Below are positions 54,401 to 63,600 of a stretch of 64,000 nucleotides of DNA, one piece after another. The notes beneath the pieces were generated by a model that saw nothing but the letters and a program-made list of their open reading frames with translations, ran no database searches and had not been told where the DNA came from. The position numbers were made by a program, and so were the translations under genes. The number at the start of each line of letters is the position of its first letter. The stretch's first letter is position 1. This stretch comes from Ifrita kowaldi (taxonomy: Eukaryota > Chordata > Aves > Passeriformes > Cinclosomatidae). The stretch covers positions 253,078 through 317,077 of the forward strand of contig VZRS01004393.1 in assembly GCA_013398055.1 (NCBI GenBank). Reading direction: 5' to 3'.

Positions 54401-57400
54401 TTTCTTTTCCAGACTCTAATTGCCACATTGGAAAGTTACCCTGTCGTCTTCAGCAGACAAATTTGAAACTCTTCCATAGCCTCAAACTCCTGGTTGACTA
54501 CTGTTTCAAAGATGCAGAAGAAAATGAAATCCAAATTGAGGGTTTGCCACTCCTTATTACTCTTGACAACGTTTTGCAAGTTTTTGATTCAAAGCGACCG
54601 AAGTTCTTGACAACATACCATGAACTGATTCCGTCTCGCAAGGATCTCTTTATGAACACATTGTATTTGAGATACAACAATATTCTGCTCAGCAGTGAAG
54701 TAGCAAAAGTCTTTGATATCAGAAGTTTTGCTGAATTGTTATCATCTGTGCTGCCTAGAGAATATAAAACTAGAAATTGTATGAAATGGAAGGAAAACTT
54801 TGCAAGTGAATCTTGGCTTAAAAGTGCTTGGCATTTTATCAGTGAGTCTCTAAATATTAAGGAAGAGCAAGAAGATACGCAAGCAAAATTCGATGGTGTT
54901 ATTGAAACTTTAAAGGACTGGACTTTGCTCCCAGGTGTAAAGTTTACTGTCTCAGCCAATCATCTTGTTGTGCCAGAGTGTGATGTTTTGCTGCCACTCA
55001 GCATTATGCATATAGCTGTCTTTCCAAATGCTCAGAGTGATAAAGTCTTCCATGCTTTAATGAAAACAGGCTGTATTCAGCTGGCATTGAACAAAATCTG
55101 CTCCAAAGACAGTGCTTTAGTGCCTTTGTTGTCAGGACGTACAGCAAACATAGACAATCCCTCAAGCATTCTGAAAGCCATACAATATATGGTACAGACA
55201 TCAACTTTTAAGACTGAAAAGTTGGCAGAAAGTGACTTTGAGGCTCTCCTAATGTACTTCAATTGCAACTTATGTCATTTGACATCTCAGGATGACATTA
55301 AAATTTTAAAGTCTCTTCCATGTTACAAATCAATCAGTGGCCGATACATCAGCATTGCAAAATATGGGACATGTTACGTCCTCACAAAAAGCATCCCATC
55401 AGTAGAAGTAGACAGATGGACACAGTCGACTTCATCGGCTTTTCTTGAGGAGAAGGTTCATTTGAAAGATTTGTATACTATGCTTGGCTGTGTCTCTGTA
55501 GATGATCTTGAAGTGTACTTGAAACATCTTTTGCCAAAAATTGAAAGTCTGTCTTATGATGCAAAATTAGAACATTTGATCTACTTAAAGAATAGGCTAA
55601 CTAGCATTGAAGAAACTTCAGAAATGAAAGAACAGCTGTTTGAAAAGCTTGAAAGCATTTTGATCATTCATGATGCAAGCAATAGGTTAAAACCTGCAAA
55701 GTACTTTTATGACAGGACTGTAAAAGTCTTTGAAGTTATGCTTCCTGAAAAATTCTTTATACCTCAAGATTTTTTTAAGAAGCTAGAGCAACTTACAAAA
55801 CCAAAAAATCAAGCTGCGTTCCTTCCATCATGGGTAACTTTTCTACGACATATCGGATTGAAATTCATCATTTCACAGCAGCAGTTACTGCAGTTTGCTA
55901 AGGAAATCAGCATGCGAGCAAATACAGAAAACTGGTCTAAAGAAACACTGCAGAATACTGTGGATGTTCTCCTCCATCATATATTTCAAGAAAGAACTGA
56001 CCTTTTTTCAGGAAATTTTCTGAAAGAATTGTCTTTAATTCCTTTTCTGTGCCCTGAACGAGCTCCAGCAGAATTTGTGAGATTTCATCCTCAGTATCAA
56101 GAAGTTAATGGGACACTTCCTCTTATACGATTCAATGGGGCACAGGTGAATCCTAAATTCAAGCAGACCGATGTGTTGCAGTTGCTTTGGACATCATGTC
56201 CCATTCTTCCTGAGAAAGCAACACCTTTAAGCATCAAAGAGCAAGAGGGGAGTAGTCTTGGTGCGCAAGAACAGCTTGAGCAAGTTTTAACCATGCTGAA
56301 TGTTAATTTGGACCCTCCTCTGGACAAAGTTATCAATAACTGCAGGAACATATGCAATATAACAACTTTGGATGAGGACATGGTGAAAACTAGGGCCAAG
56401 GTCCTAAGAAGCATTTATGAGTTTCTCAGTACAGAGAAGAGGGAATTCCGCTTTCAGCTTCGAGGAGTTTCTTTTGTAATGGTGGAAGAAGGTTGGAAGC
56501 TCCTAAAGCCTGAAGAAGTGGTAATAAACCTTGAGTATGAATCTGATTTTAAACCTTATCTTTACAAACTTCCTTTAGAACTTGGTACTTTCCATCAGTT
56601 ATTTAAACATTTGGGTACTGAAGACATTATTTCAACAAAGCAGTATGTTGAAGTTCTAGGTCGCATATATAAGAGCTCGGAAGGAAAGCAGCTGGATCCT
56701 AATGAAATGCGCACAGTTAAAAGAGTAGTTTCAGGCCTGTTCAAAAGTCTTCAGAATGATTCTGTAAAGGTTAGGAATGACCTGGAGAATATGAGAGATT
56801 TTGCCCTTTACCTTCCCAGTCAAGATGGTAGGTTGGTGAAGTCTAGTATCTTAGTTTTTGACGATGCACCCCACTACAAAAGCAGAATCCAAGGTAACAT
56901 TGGTGTGCAGATGCTTGTTGATCTTAGCCAGTGCTACTTAGGCAAAGACCATGGCTTTCACACTAAATTGATAATGTTATTCCCTCAGAAACTGAGGCCT
57001 CGCTTACTTAGCAGTATTCTTGAAGAACAGTTGGATGAGGAGTCTCCCAAAATTTGTCAGTTTGGAGCGTTATGTTCTTTGCAGGGAAGGTTACAGTTAC
57101 TGTTGTCTTCAGAGCAATTCATCACAGGACTCATTAGGATTATGAAGCATGAAAACGACAATGCTTTTCTGGCTAATGAAGAAAAAGCAATAAGACTTTG
57201 CAAAGCTTTGCGAGAAGGTTTGAAAGTTTCCTGTTTTGAGAAGTTGCAAACAACATTAAGAGTTAAAGGGTTTGCTCCTATTCCCCACAGCAAAAGTGAA
57301 ACATTCGCTTTCTTGAAGAGATATGGAAATGCAGTAATACTGCTTTACATACAACATTCTGACAGCAAGGACATAAATTTCCTCTTAGCATTAGCCATGA

Positions 57401-58827
57401 CCTTAAAATCTGCAACCGACAACCTGATTTCTGATACCTCATATTTAATTGCCATGCTGGGTTGTAACGATATTTATCGGATCAGTGAGAAGCTTGACAG
57501 TTTAGGAGTGAAGTATGACTCTTCTGAGCCATCAAAACTTGAACTACCAACACCTGGCACTCCTATACCAGCTGAAATTCACTATACACTTCTTATGGAT
57601 CCTATGAATGTATTTTATCCTGGTGAATATGTTGGTTACCTTGTTGATTCTGAAGGTGGTGATATATATGGATCATATCAGCCTACTTATACCTATGCAA
57701 TCATTGTGCAAGAAGTAGAAAGGGAAGATGACGAAAGCCCCAGTTTTCTAGGGAAGATTTACCAGATTGATATTGGATATAGTGAATATAAAATAGTGAG
57801 CTCCCTTGACTTGTACAAATTTTCCAGACCAGAGGAAAGTTCTCAAGGCAGGGATAGCACACCTTCTACCCCAACCAGTCCTACAGAATTTCCAGCACAT
57901 GGACCAAGGGCAATTCCACCTATCTTCACTGGTAGAGAGAGCCACAAAACAATGTCCTCAAAACACCACTCTCCAAAAAAGATAAAGTCAAACTCGTTGC
58001 CAGAAATATTAAGAGAAGTGACATCTGTGATTGAGCAGGCTTGGAAGCTTCCAGAATCTGAAAGAAAAAAGATTATTAGGAGGCTGTATCTTAAATGGCA
58101 TCCAGATAAAAATGCAGAGAATCTTGATATAGCTAATGAGGTTTTCAAACATTTACAGAATGAGATTAACAGGATGGAAAAACAGGCCTTTATGGATCAA
58201 AATATGGACAGAGCCTCAAGAAGGCCTTTTTCATCCTCTGCTTCTCGATTTCAGTCAGATAAATTTTCATTTCAGAGATTTTACACTTCATGGAATCAGG
58301 AAGCAACAAGCCACAAATCTGAAAGGCAGCAGTATAAAGAAAAGTGTCCCTCTTCCACGGGGCCGTCGTACTCCCAACGCTTTTTCGTCCCACCTACGTT
58401 TAGATCCGTTGGCAATCCTGTGGAGGCACGTCGATGGCTTAGGCAGGCCCGAGCCAACTTTTCAGCTGCACGAAATGACCTTCATAAAAATGCCAATGAA
58501 TGGGTGTGCTTTAAATGCTACCTTTCTACTAAACTAGCCTTGATTGCAGCTGACTATGCTGTGAAGGGCAAGTCAGACAAAGACGTAAAACCAGCAGCCC
58601 TTGCACAAAAAATAGAGGAGTACAGTCAGCAACTTGAAGGACTTTCAAATGACGTTCAGACATTGGAGGCTTATGGAGTAGACAGCTTAAAAACTAGGTA
58701 TCCTGACTTACTTCCTTTTCCACAGATTCCCAATGATAGGTTTACTTCAGAAGTTGCTATGAGAGTGATGGAATGTACTGCTTGTATCATAATAAAACTT
58801 GAAAACTTCATACAACAAAAAGTATAA
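21380..58827 (+). CDS. SACS: Sacsin, full spliced coding region (9 coding exons)
   Basis: Join of 21380-21402, 27864-28014, 30729-30816, 33833-33918, 36286-36397, 37493-37639, 38893-40375, 43238-43329 and 47267-58827: 13,743 nt, 4,580 residues plus TAA. Sacsin is a very large cytosolic co-chaperone-like protein linked in mammals to intermediate filament organisation, mitochondrial dynamics, Hsp70 and the proteasome. Domains seen: ubiquitin-like (about 9-93); three Hsp90-like ATPase-type repeats, each with an N box ([13 protein letters not shown] 117-129; [13 protein letters not shown] 1479-1491; [13 protein letters not shown] 2549-2561) and a glycine box ([15 protein letters not shown] 189-203; [15 protein letters not shown] 1553-1567; [15 protein letters not shown] 2621-2635); Ser/Pro-rich linker 4248-4303; J domain with HPD 4339-4341; HEPN about 4444-4570. 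The length is one residue more than my recollection of the human protein (4,579). Asp169 and Asn4550 sit where human Asp168 and Asn4549 (ARSACS sites) are expected, so the +1 offset holds from end to end. Identity is certain; the first exon is the least certain part. Confidence 0.95.
26410..26990 (-). mobile_element. Old, diverged CR1 LINE
   Basis: Diverged reverse complement of the CR1 3' region: landmarks include GCCATTGCCCCTTGTTAGTC, CTACTAAGAAGAGCTCAGG, CTCCTCATATGCTCCTTGTA and CCTCAACAGCACTGAGCAGA. It lies in the intron between the start exon and the ubiquitin-like exon, about 300 bp before the CpG island. The ends are approximate. Confidence 0.7.
27623..27625 (+). other. In-frame stop upstream of the AT|G start
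   Basis: TAG in the reading frame of the split AT|G start, ten codons upstream. It closes the frame, so no longer N-terminus can come from this exon. Confidence 0.7.
27656..27657 (+). CDS. SACS: Alternative SACS first exon end: split start codon AT|G
   Basis: A GC-rich exon could end ...GGCGGCAT at 27657, before a consensus donor GTGAGT at 27658. Spliced to 27864, AT plus G makes ATG, then CTG GCC CGG GTG, giving an isoform starting M-L-A-R-V and totalling 4,573 residues. An in-frame TAG at 27623-27625 closes the frame upstream. The donor and the CpG-island setting support a real promoter-proximal exon. No homology supports the residues, because only a Met is contributed. It is best seen as an alternative first exon, or a 5' UTR exon whose ATG is fortuitous. 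Confidence 0.4.
27864..28014 (+). CDS. SACS: SACS exon encoding the ubiquitin-like domain (residues 8-58)
   Basis: Acceptor TTGCCGCAG before 27864 and donor GTGAGG at 28015; 151 nt. It encodes [15 protein letters not shown] and continues to the end WHRGRE. This matches the first part of the sacsin ubiquitin-like fold, which binds the proteasome alpha subunit C8 in mammals. The exon is very GC-rich and sits inside a CpG island. It has no internal in-frame ATG, so the start codon must come from an upstream exon: 21380 (preferred), or the AT at 27656-27657 that would make a split ATG with base 27864. Confidence 0.93.
28625..28987 (+). mobile_element. CR1 LINE 3' end in a SACS intron
   Basis: GAAGAGAGGGCTCTAGGGAA, GGCCTGAAGTGATAGGACAA, CAGAGAAGTTGTGGGTACCC and the terminal CCAACCCAAGTCATTCTATG show a sense-oriented, 5'-truncated CR1 ending in the canonical ATTCTATGAT motif. 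It is diverged and not coding. Confidence 0.88.
30250..30325 (+). mobile_element. Short CR1 3' fragment
   Basis: GGAGGTTGGATTAGGTGACTT, then TCAGTGGTTCCTTCAGCCTT and GATCATGCTGTGATAG resemble the last 75 bp of a sense CR1. It is diverged and very short. Confidence 0.6.
30729..30816 (+). CDS. SACS: SACS exon, end of ubiquitin-like domain (residues 59-88)
   Basis: Acceptor TTTTCCTTCAG before 30729 and donor GTATGG at 30817; 88 nt, in phase 0 and out phase 1. It encodes [11 protein letters not shown] and ends QSKGLKGGG. This matches the second half of the sacsin ubiquitin-like domain and the Gly-rich link into the first SIRPT repeat. The C-terminal QSKGLKGGG stretch is identical to human as I recall it. 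Confidence 0.95.
30817..33832 (+). other. SACS: SACS intron
   Basis: GTATGG...TTTTAG, 3.0 kb. It contains one CR1 fragment (32174-32395) and otherwise unique AT-rich DNA. Confidence 0.9.
32174..32395 (-). mobile_element. CR1 LINE fragment in a SACS intron
   Basis: GATCACAGAATAATTCATG, GTTGGAAGGGACATCAGGAG and CAGACCAGGTTGCTTGAGGG, then GGATGGAGACTGCACAGGC, form the reverse complement of a diverged CR1 3' end. The distal border is approximate. Confidence 0.75.
33833..33918 (+). CDS. SACS: SACS exon, start of first SIRPT repeat (residues 88-116)
   Basis: Acceptor TTTTGGTTTTAG before 33833 and donor GTAGAC at 33919; 86 nt, in phase 1 and out phase 0. It encodes [20 protein letters not shown] and then PEGGQILK. 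This is the helix that leads into the Hsp90-like nucleotide-binding fold and is almost invariant among vertebrate sacsins. Confidence 0.96.
33919..36285 (+). other. SACS: SACS intron
   Basis: GTAGAC...CCTCAG, 2.4 kb. Nothing beyond a short tetranucleotide repeat at 34346 is recognised. Confidence 0.9.
34346..34371. repeat. Short (TATC)/(TACA) simple repeat
   Basis: TTATCTATCTATACATACATATATAC in a SACS intron, a short degenerate tetranucleotide tract. Confidence 0.6.
36286..36397 (+). CDS. SACS: SACS exon with N box of SIRPT1 (residues 117-154)
   Basis: Acceptor TTCTGCCTCAG before 36286 and donor GTAAAT at 36398; 112 nt, in phase 0 and out phase 1. It encodes [13 protein letters not shown], the equivalent of the Hsp90 E-L-x-x-N-A-x-D motif whose Asn and Asp contact ATP and magnesium, followed by [13 protein letters not shown] and WSKDM. 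An LTR fragment on the opposite strand begins only about 40 nt beyond the donor. Confidence 0.96.
36398..37492 (+). other. SACS: SACS intron
   Basis: GTAAAT...ATTATAG, 1.1 kb. It contains the antisense LTR fragment. Confidence 0.9.
36435..36662 (-). mobile_element. Partial LTR of the same family, antisense in a SACS intron
   Basis: Plus-strand text such as GTTAGCTGTCCTGGCTGTG, then TATGCACCCCTAGCCCACTTGC and AAATCCAAAATACAGC, is the reverse complement of the U3 half of the LTRs at 6309 and 18319. The U5 end is missing and the copy is quite diverged. It lies just inside the intron after the exon ending at 36397. The boundaries are approximate. Confidence 0.7.
37493..37639 (+). CDS. SACS: SACS exon with glycine box of SIRPT1 (residues 154-203)
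   Basis: Acceptor TTTATTATAG before 37493 and donor GTACTC at 37640; 147 nt. It encodes a [20 protein letters not shown] segment and then [14 protein letters not shown] (189-202), the glycine-rich ATP-lid region of the Hsp90-like fold. Asp169 in the TPEDW motif corresponds to human Asp168, the site of the ARSACS change D168Y reported to impair ATP hydrolysis. Confidence 0.96.
37640..38892 (+). other. SACS: SACS intron
   Basis: GTACTC...TATACAG, 1.25 kb. It contains a CR1 fragment near its 3' end. Confidence 0.9.
38610..38773 (-). mobile_element. CR1 LINE fragment in a SACS intron
   Basis: TCACAGAATCATGTAGGTTG, AAGAGACCTCTAAGAACATT, GGGTCCAACTGTAAGCCTAA and AAATACCTTCAGGGATGGTC are the reverse complement of a CR1 3' end, about 165 bp. 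It lies 120 nt before the acceptor of the long internal exon. Confidence 0.82.
38893..40375 (+). CDS. SACS: SACS long internal exon, body of SIRPT1 (residues 203-697)
   Basis: Acceptor TATGTATACAG before 38893 and donor GTATGC at 40376; 1,483 nt open throughout, in phase 1 and out phase 0+2. The first bases complete the Asp of HITD. It encodes the rest of the nucleotide-binding lobe ([29 protein letters not shown]) and the [17 protein letters not shown] motif. That motif recurs as [17 protein letters not shown] and [17 protein letters not shown] in the other two repeats and resembles the Hsp90 middle-domain segment. It ends ITSEEYPR. The ORF starting at 38871 only appears longer because intron sequence before the acceptor happens to be open. 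Confidence 0.96.
40376..43237 (+). other. SACS: SACS intron
   Basis: GTATGC...GTGCTAG, 2.9 kb. It contains a well-preserved antisense CR1 (41535-41990) and a long T tract before the acceptor. Confidence 0.9.
41535..41990 (-). mobile_element. CR1 LINE in a SACS intron
   Basis: GAGAACTCCACAACCTCTCT, CAGTAAAGAAGTTCTTCCTC, ATGTTCACCTGGAACTTCCT, GATGAGGTCCCCTCTCAGTC, CCTTTCCTCATGGGAGAGAT and CCGCTCCAGGAGCTCC are the textbook reverse complement of a CR1 3' region, well preserved. A 124-residue open frame inside it is not a gene. Confidence 0.9.
43238..43329 (+). CDS. SACS: SACS small exon (residues 697-728)
   Basis: Acceptor: a long T/C tract then ATGGTGTGCTAG before 43238; donor GTAATG at 43330; 92 nt. 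It encodes [20 protein letters not shown] and [11 protein letters not shown], matching the human segment between the SIRPT1 body and the giant exon. The pyrimidine tract (T13 CTTTTTC) sits about 15-40 nt upstream of the junction, as expected for a good acceptor. Confidence 0.95.
43330..47266 (+). other. SACS: SACS intron before the giant exon
   Basis: GTAATG...TTTCAG, 3.9 kb, the longest intron after the ubiquitin-like exon. It is AT-rich unique-looking sequence with no repeat recognised. Confidence 0.9.
47267..58827 (+). CDS. SACS: SACS giant terminal coding exon (residues 728-4580)
   Basis: Acceptor GCTGTAATTTCAG before 47267; 11,561 coding nt with no stop until TAA at 58825-58827. The first Met (47332) is internal residue 750, not a start: [21 protein letters not shown] precedes it in frame. 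Order: end of SIRPT1 (to about 1300); SIRPT2 with N box 1479-1491 and G box 1553-1567; SIRPT3 with N box 2549-2561 and G box 2621-2635; a conserved segment that in human includes an XPC-binding-like domain near 3660-3720; Ser/Pro linker 4248-4303; J domain with YLKWHPDKN (HPD 4339-4341), expected to stimulate Hsp70; HEPN domain from [20 protein letters not shown] (4437+7) to the end, which dimerises and binds nucleotides in the human protein. A single vast exon is the known architecture of vertebrate SACS. Asn4550 corresponds to human Asn4549. Confidence 0.98.
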
Positions 58828-60172
58828 ATTATTTGAAGAGGTTAGGGGACTGTTTTGTCAAGAGTTTAGGTGTTTCATGTGACGGGATACAAATGCAATT
58901 GTGCAGATTATGGAACGTCCAACAGGTTACATGGTGCCAAGCAGTTCAGGAGTGTAGTGCACAAAGGTGGATGGTACCGAGGTACTTAGAACTGAAATTT
59001 ACTTAAATGGGATTTTTTTCTTAACTGAGCCTGCTGTAAAGCAAACTGTAAAACCTGAATATTTTTTAGAATTTGCAAGGAAATTGAGCTGCAAAAATTA
59101 GATGTATGCACAACATTGTGATTAATTGGCATATTATTGAACTGCACTTTATATAACCAAAGCTTAGCTTTCTGTTAGATGAAGCCTGTAATTATAACTC
59201 CTTATTAGATTTATTTCATTTAATGTAATGTTTCTGAAAGGGTAATGTCAGTTTTCAATGTACTAATCTTAAGACTGGACATACAATGAAATGGGAGATG
59301 GGGTGGAAGTTTAACTTTGGAGGTATTGCTCCAAAGCATATCTGTATTCATTTGTGTTCTGTGGACATTCATGTCACTCATAGTAATATTCTTATCAGCT
59401 GGATCTGATTATAAATTTGCTGCAGCATCACATTGTAAACATTTAAAGGATAGTTCAGTACCTGTAAACTGGTGCGGTTATTTTAATGCTGAATAATGAT
59501 ACTTGATTTAACATGCCACGTCATGTCATGCATCGATTGCATTTACTTTATTATAAAAAAATGAAGTATTTACTTTTTTTTTAGAGCCTCTTGTCTTTTG
59601 TTTAGTGAAAAATGCATGTGGATGATATAAAATCTGTGAACATTATTATATGGTGTTTTACGATTTCTTTTTGAACATCAAAACTCAGTTTTCAGATGTC
59701 TAAATGCTTGAATTTCTTTTTTTTCCCCCTGCGTGTGTGCCTTCATGTGTGTACATATATATATTTTTTTCCACAAACATTGGTAATAGTACAATTCAGT
59801 AACTCATTTTTGGTGTACACAGAGCACTGTTTTTTGTTACACGTTTAAAGGTGCTGCAATGTAATGCTGGTTTTATTTTGTTATTCACTACAGCCCTTGA
59901 GAAATCGGATTATTAGTTCACACTCTTTCTTCTCTTTCTTTTATAGTTTGTAATACTTTTGGTAATGTCATGCAGTATGTTCAATGTTAGCTTTTTGTAA
60001 AAAAAAGGTAAAAAAAAAAAAAATGGAAGGACAATGCTAAATGGAAGGATTTTTCTTAGCTGGATCAGCCACATTAAACATAAATGTTAAACATTTTCCA
60101 GTGGCATGCTGTTACAATTGTCTACTTGACAGCACAGTGAAACTGCAATTTAACTTACAGAATACAAAGGAA

Positions 60173-60228
60173 AATAAACCAACAACAAGCTTGCACAGCT
60201 TGTGATACTGTTGTAATACAAAAATAAA
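60173..60228 (+). terminator. SACS: Possible proximal poly(A) signals of SACS
   Basis: Two AATAAA hexamers at 60173-60178 and 60223-60228, about 1.35-1.4 kb after the stop codon. A T-rich stretch follows more loosely than at the distal site. They could yield a shorter 3' UTR isoform. Confidence 0.35.
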
Positions 60229-60645
60229 AAATCACAGTGAGGTCTGCTTCAGTTTTGAGTAAATTATAAAGGCCTTGTTCTCAAAGAAATGTGATGTTTG
60301 AAAAATGATACTGCTTCTGATTGTGGAACCCTATTATTATTTCTGCTATTAAATTAAGTGCCATAAATGTAGTAAAGAAAAATGCAAACATATATTTCAG
60401 TCTGATGTGTTTTGGTTTTATTATGTAGGCTAACTTTACCTATTATTTGAAGCTTTTATATAGGTAAATACACAATCTTTTTTTGATTAATTCTAAATAA
60501 TTGTACAAATATTAAAATACTATTAAAAAAATGCTTTTTTCTTGCAATGACAAATGTTTGCAGTTTTCTCAAAGAAATTGTACATTTTGCTGATTTTTTG
60601 CAATAAATAGCATGTAAGTAAAACACAAATCCCGGTGTGCCATGA

Positions 60646-60651
60646 AATAAA
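60646..60651 (+). terminator. SACS: Probable distal poly(A) signal of SACS
   Basis: AATAAA within CATGAAATAAATCAG, followed about 40 nt downstream by a T/GT-rich element (TTTGTGGTTCTTGCTTTGTG), the usual arrangement for cleavage and polyadenylation. A second AATAAA at 60602-60607 could act instead or as well. Confidence 0.6.
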
Positions 60652-60670
60652 TCAGTTTAGTTAATTCCCT

Positions 60671-63600
60671 ATGTTTTTAAAACAGATTCCTTTGTGGTTC
60701 TTGCTTTGTGCATTAAGTCAGATGAATAGTATTCAGGGTAAGCAAAATACTTGAAAAGGAAACAGTTCTCATGCTTTTCATTTTAAATGGAGCTAAAACA
60801 TGAGGTACCGCGGCAGCATGCAAAAGTGTAACAGGAGCACCATGAACACTTTCCTGTTTTTACGTGAGATCTTGAGGAGGAAAATCTTCTAAGTGTGTAA
60901 CTGTGTTTTATAAGCAACTTATGTTGCCTTGCCAGTATTATTATTATGAACTGTTAAAATGGCTGTGCAGAACCACTAAACTATTCTGTTATAATTATTT
61001 TGTTTATTTTGTATATATTGTTGAGCGCTGACACTGTGAGAAAGAAAATGGTCCCAGTTCTTAGGAAGCTAATGGCCTGAAGCAATTTTAAATACTGAAC
61101 CAAGCTGAGAAAGAAAACTTGAATGACACAGAAAAACTAACTTATTCTGTTACTCCTGAACTGAAACTAACAATAAAATTTACATATGGCAGACAGACAG
61201 GCAAGAGTGGTGTCTCAGCTGGAAGTCTCTTAGTTTCTTATTTGCTTAACTCACTGTAACAGCTAGCCTAAATAAAGAGGCTTTGTGAGACCAGGAAACC
61301 ATATTCTGATAGAACAGGATTTTGTAAGTGCCAGTTAATTCCTGATTAAAAATAAAAACAAATAAATAAAATGCTTAATTGACTCTTCCTTTTGGCTCAG
61401 CTGGGAGACTTGACAATATGTCTAAGTTGGGTATGGAGGCTTAGAACAGTTAGGATGTGATGATTCTGTAATAAGGGTCTGTAGAAGTAAATGTTAGCAT
61501 GTAGGTTCCAGAAAAATACATTTATCAGGTAATTCTGCACATTAAATGAGTTCTCAATTGAAAAAATATCTTTTCATTGAGGTCTTTCTCCTACCTTCCA
61601 CAGGTAGCAGGAGTTTATCTAGGAAAAGCAGCTTCAGTAGTCTTGTCTCCCAAGATTACAGTTGAGGAGTTTAACAAAAAGTCAGTGGTATAGGAAGCTG
61701 ATTTAACTATACATTGGGCAGCTTAAATCTAAGGAACTGCAGTTGGAATAAGCCTTGATAGGCTTGTTACTATCTTCTTGGGCTTTAAAAGCTTTCCTCT
61801 CAAACAATGGCATACACAGCTATTCTAAAAAGCACTGGACACTTGCCTCAGCAATTAGTGACAAGAAAATTACTGTTTGTTTGTTTGTTTGTTTGAGGTT
61901 TTTTGGTTCTTTTTTGTTAAGGAAATGGATTTTTGTGTAGCTGACTACCAGAGGAAAAATAAATGGTTTATTGTGTTTTGCAAGATTTGTACTCAGATCA
62001 TTATCAGTAAAGTTACTGTAATGATTTGTGAAATAGGATTTAAAACTTGCCATAAGGATTCCATTCACTTGGTACTGGTATACTTGGATTGCTTTAAACA
62101 GGGCTGTAATTAAATCTATTGTAATTTCTCCAGTTAAAGTAGAGGAGGGTAGTGCCACCTTTGAGATTTTCTGTTGCTGGATCTAAACTCTTTGAGAAAG
62201 ACTGGATTGGTCTTGGGGAACAAAGGCAGAACTAATAGTTCAAAAATAATTAAACTTGGCAGCCAAAGTAAATGTTTTCATTTGAAGAAGACACACATTT
62301 TTGTCACATGAAGGGATTGGTCAATGAATTTTTAATCAAAACTGTTTATCTTTTCTTTGGTTGGTTTTCTGGATGATTAATTCAGTAGCACTGGCATAAT
62401 TTCTTTGTTTCCTTTCACCTACTACTGATTAAGACAAAGGAATTCTAGCTGTCCAATGAAAGCTAATTGTAAAGCATTTTCTAAATTCTGCAAAGTACAT
62501 TTTTAGTTGGGGCCAAGACTTTTGTTCGTATTTTTAAGTAACGTACATTTCACATTCTTAGTCTTGGAAAAATAATTCTGTTTTAAAAATGAAAACATTC
62601 ATTTAAGCTGTGTTTCATTTGAATACAAAAGGAGAAGCAGACTTTTCAAAATGTATAAAGTTTATTCAAGAACTCAGTTCCCAATTCTTGCAATTTCCTT
62701 TTGCATAAAGCTATATAAAGACAGACAAATGTAAATACTAAAGGACTGTGAAAGGGAAACAAAAAGGCTCATGTTTGGGCAATCACCAGTGAAGTTTTAC
62801 TATCATTTTTCCACTGTGTAACAATTGCAACCAATTACAAGAACTGCTGTAAATAATTCTTTCTGAGGGAGTAAATATGCAAACAAATCAGTTCACTATG
62901 CTGGTAGTGATTTTTTTCTCTTCTCCATTTGGATAATACTTTTGGAAATAAACTAGAGAACTGCATACTCTCACTTCCCTGTGCCATAATTTTCTGTTAA
63001 TCTGTAGCTATTTACTGAAGTTTGATTCATGTAGAAACAGTTATTTTGAAGTATTAGAGAGGTATAGACATCCACATGGAGATATCAGAAATGATAATTT
63101 AGTGATGTATGAGCTATATTGAGATTAACAGCAATTCAGATTGTAGCATCAGCTGATTACACTCTGGTAATTTTAGCAGAAATTTTGTTTCTCTACTAAC
63201 CACACCTAAAAGAAAAAAAATATTCAGTGACAAGATGTTGTTATTCGTGCTTTAAAAAATGTGCATAACTTCTATACTGCAACAATACTTCTGATGTCAA
63301 TGTTGTAGCATAATGAAAAGAAGACTGAAATTTAAGCAATGAAAAGGGTCAGGTTGGTGATTTGGGTGATGGCAGCGCTGAGGATATAGCAGACTTCTTT
63401 AGTTTTCGGTACTACTCAGAATCCACCTGTGAACTGAAGCACATCCAGAAGTGGTTTATCTCCACAAGAAAGGTGGTAGTTATTGCAGTGTCTAAATGAG
63501 GTGCTGTTTAGTAGTGTTACCAGCCAGGGGCCTGCACCCTGACTTTCCTAGCTCTTTAGGGGTCAGGTGATTCTTGCCTGGAAAGCCGCACTTCATTCCC

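Larger units (their letters stand above)
58828..60670 (+). other. SACS: SACS 3' untranslated region (end approximate)
   Basis: AT-rich, non-coding, and continuous with the last exon. It contains A/T-rich runs (A-tracts near 60000-60023) and several ATTTA-like motifs that could affect mRNA stability. AATAAA hexamers lie at 60173, 60223, 60602 and 60646. The last pair is followed by a GT-rich stretch near 60690-60711, so I place the main 3' end near 60670, giving a UTR of about 1.8 kb. Confidence 0.7.

Noticed and set aside
47332..58827. Reading the giant ORF as a stand-alone single-exon gene starting at 47332
   Set aside because: The sacsin reading frame continues upstream to an acceptor at 47267 and joins seven further exons in phase. 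The Met is internal.
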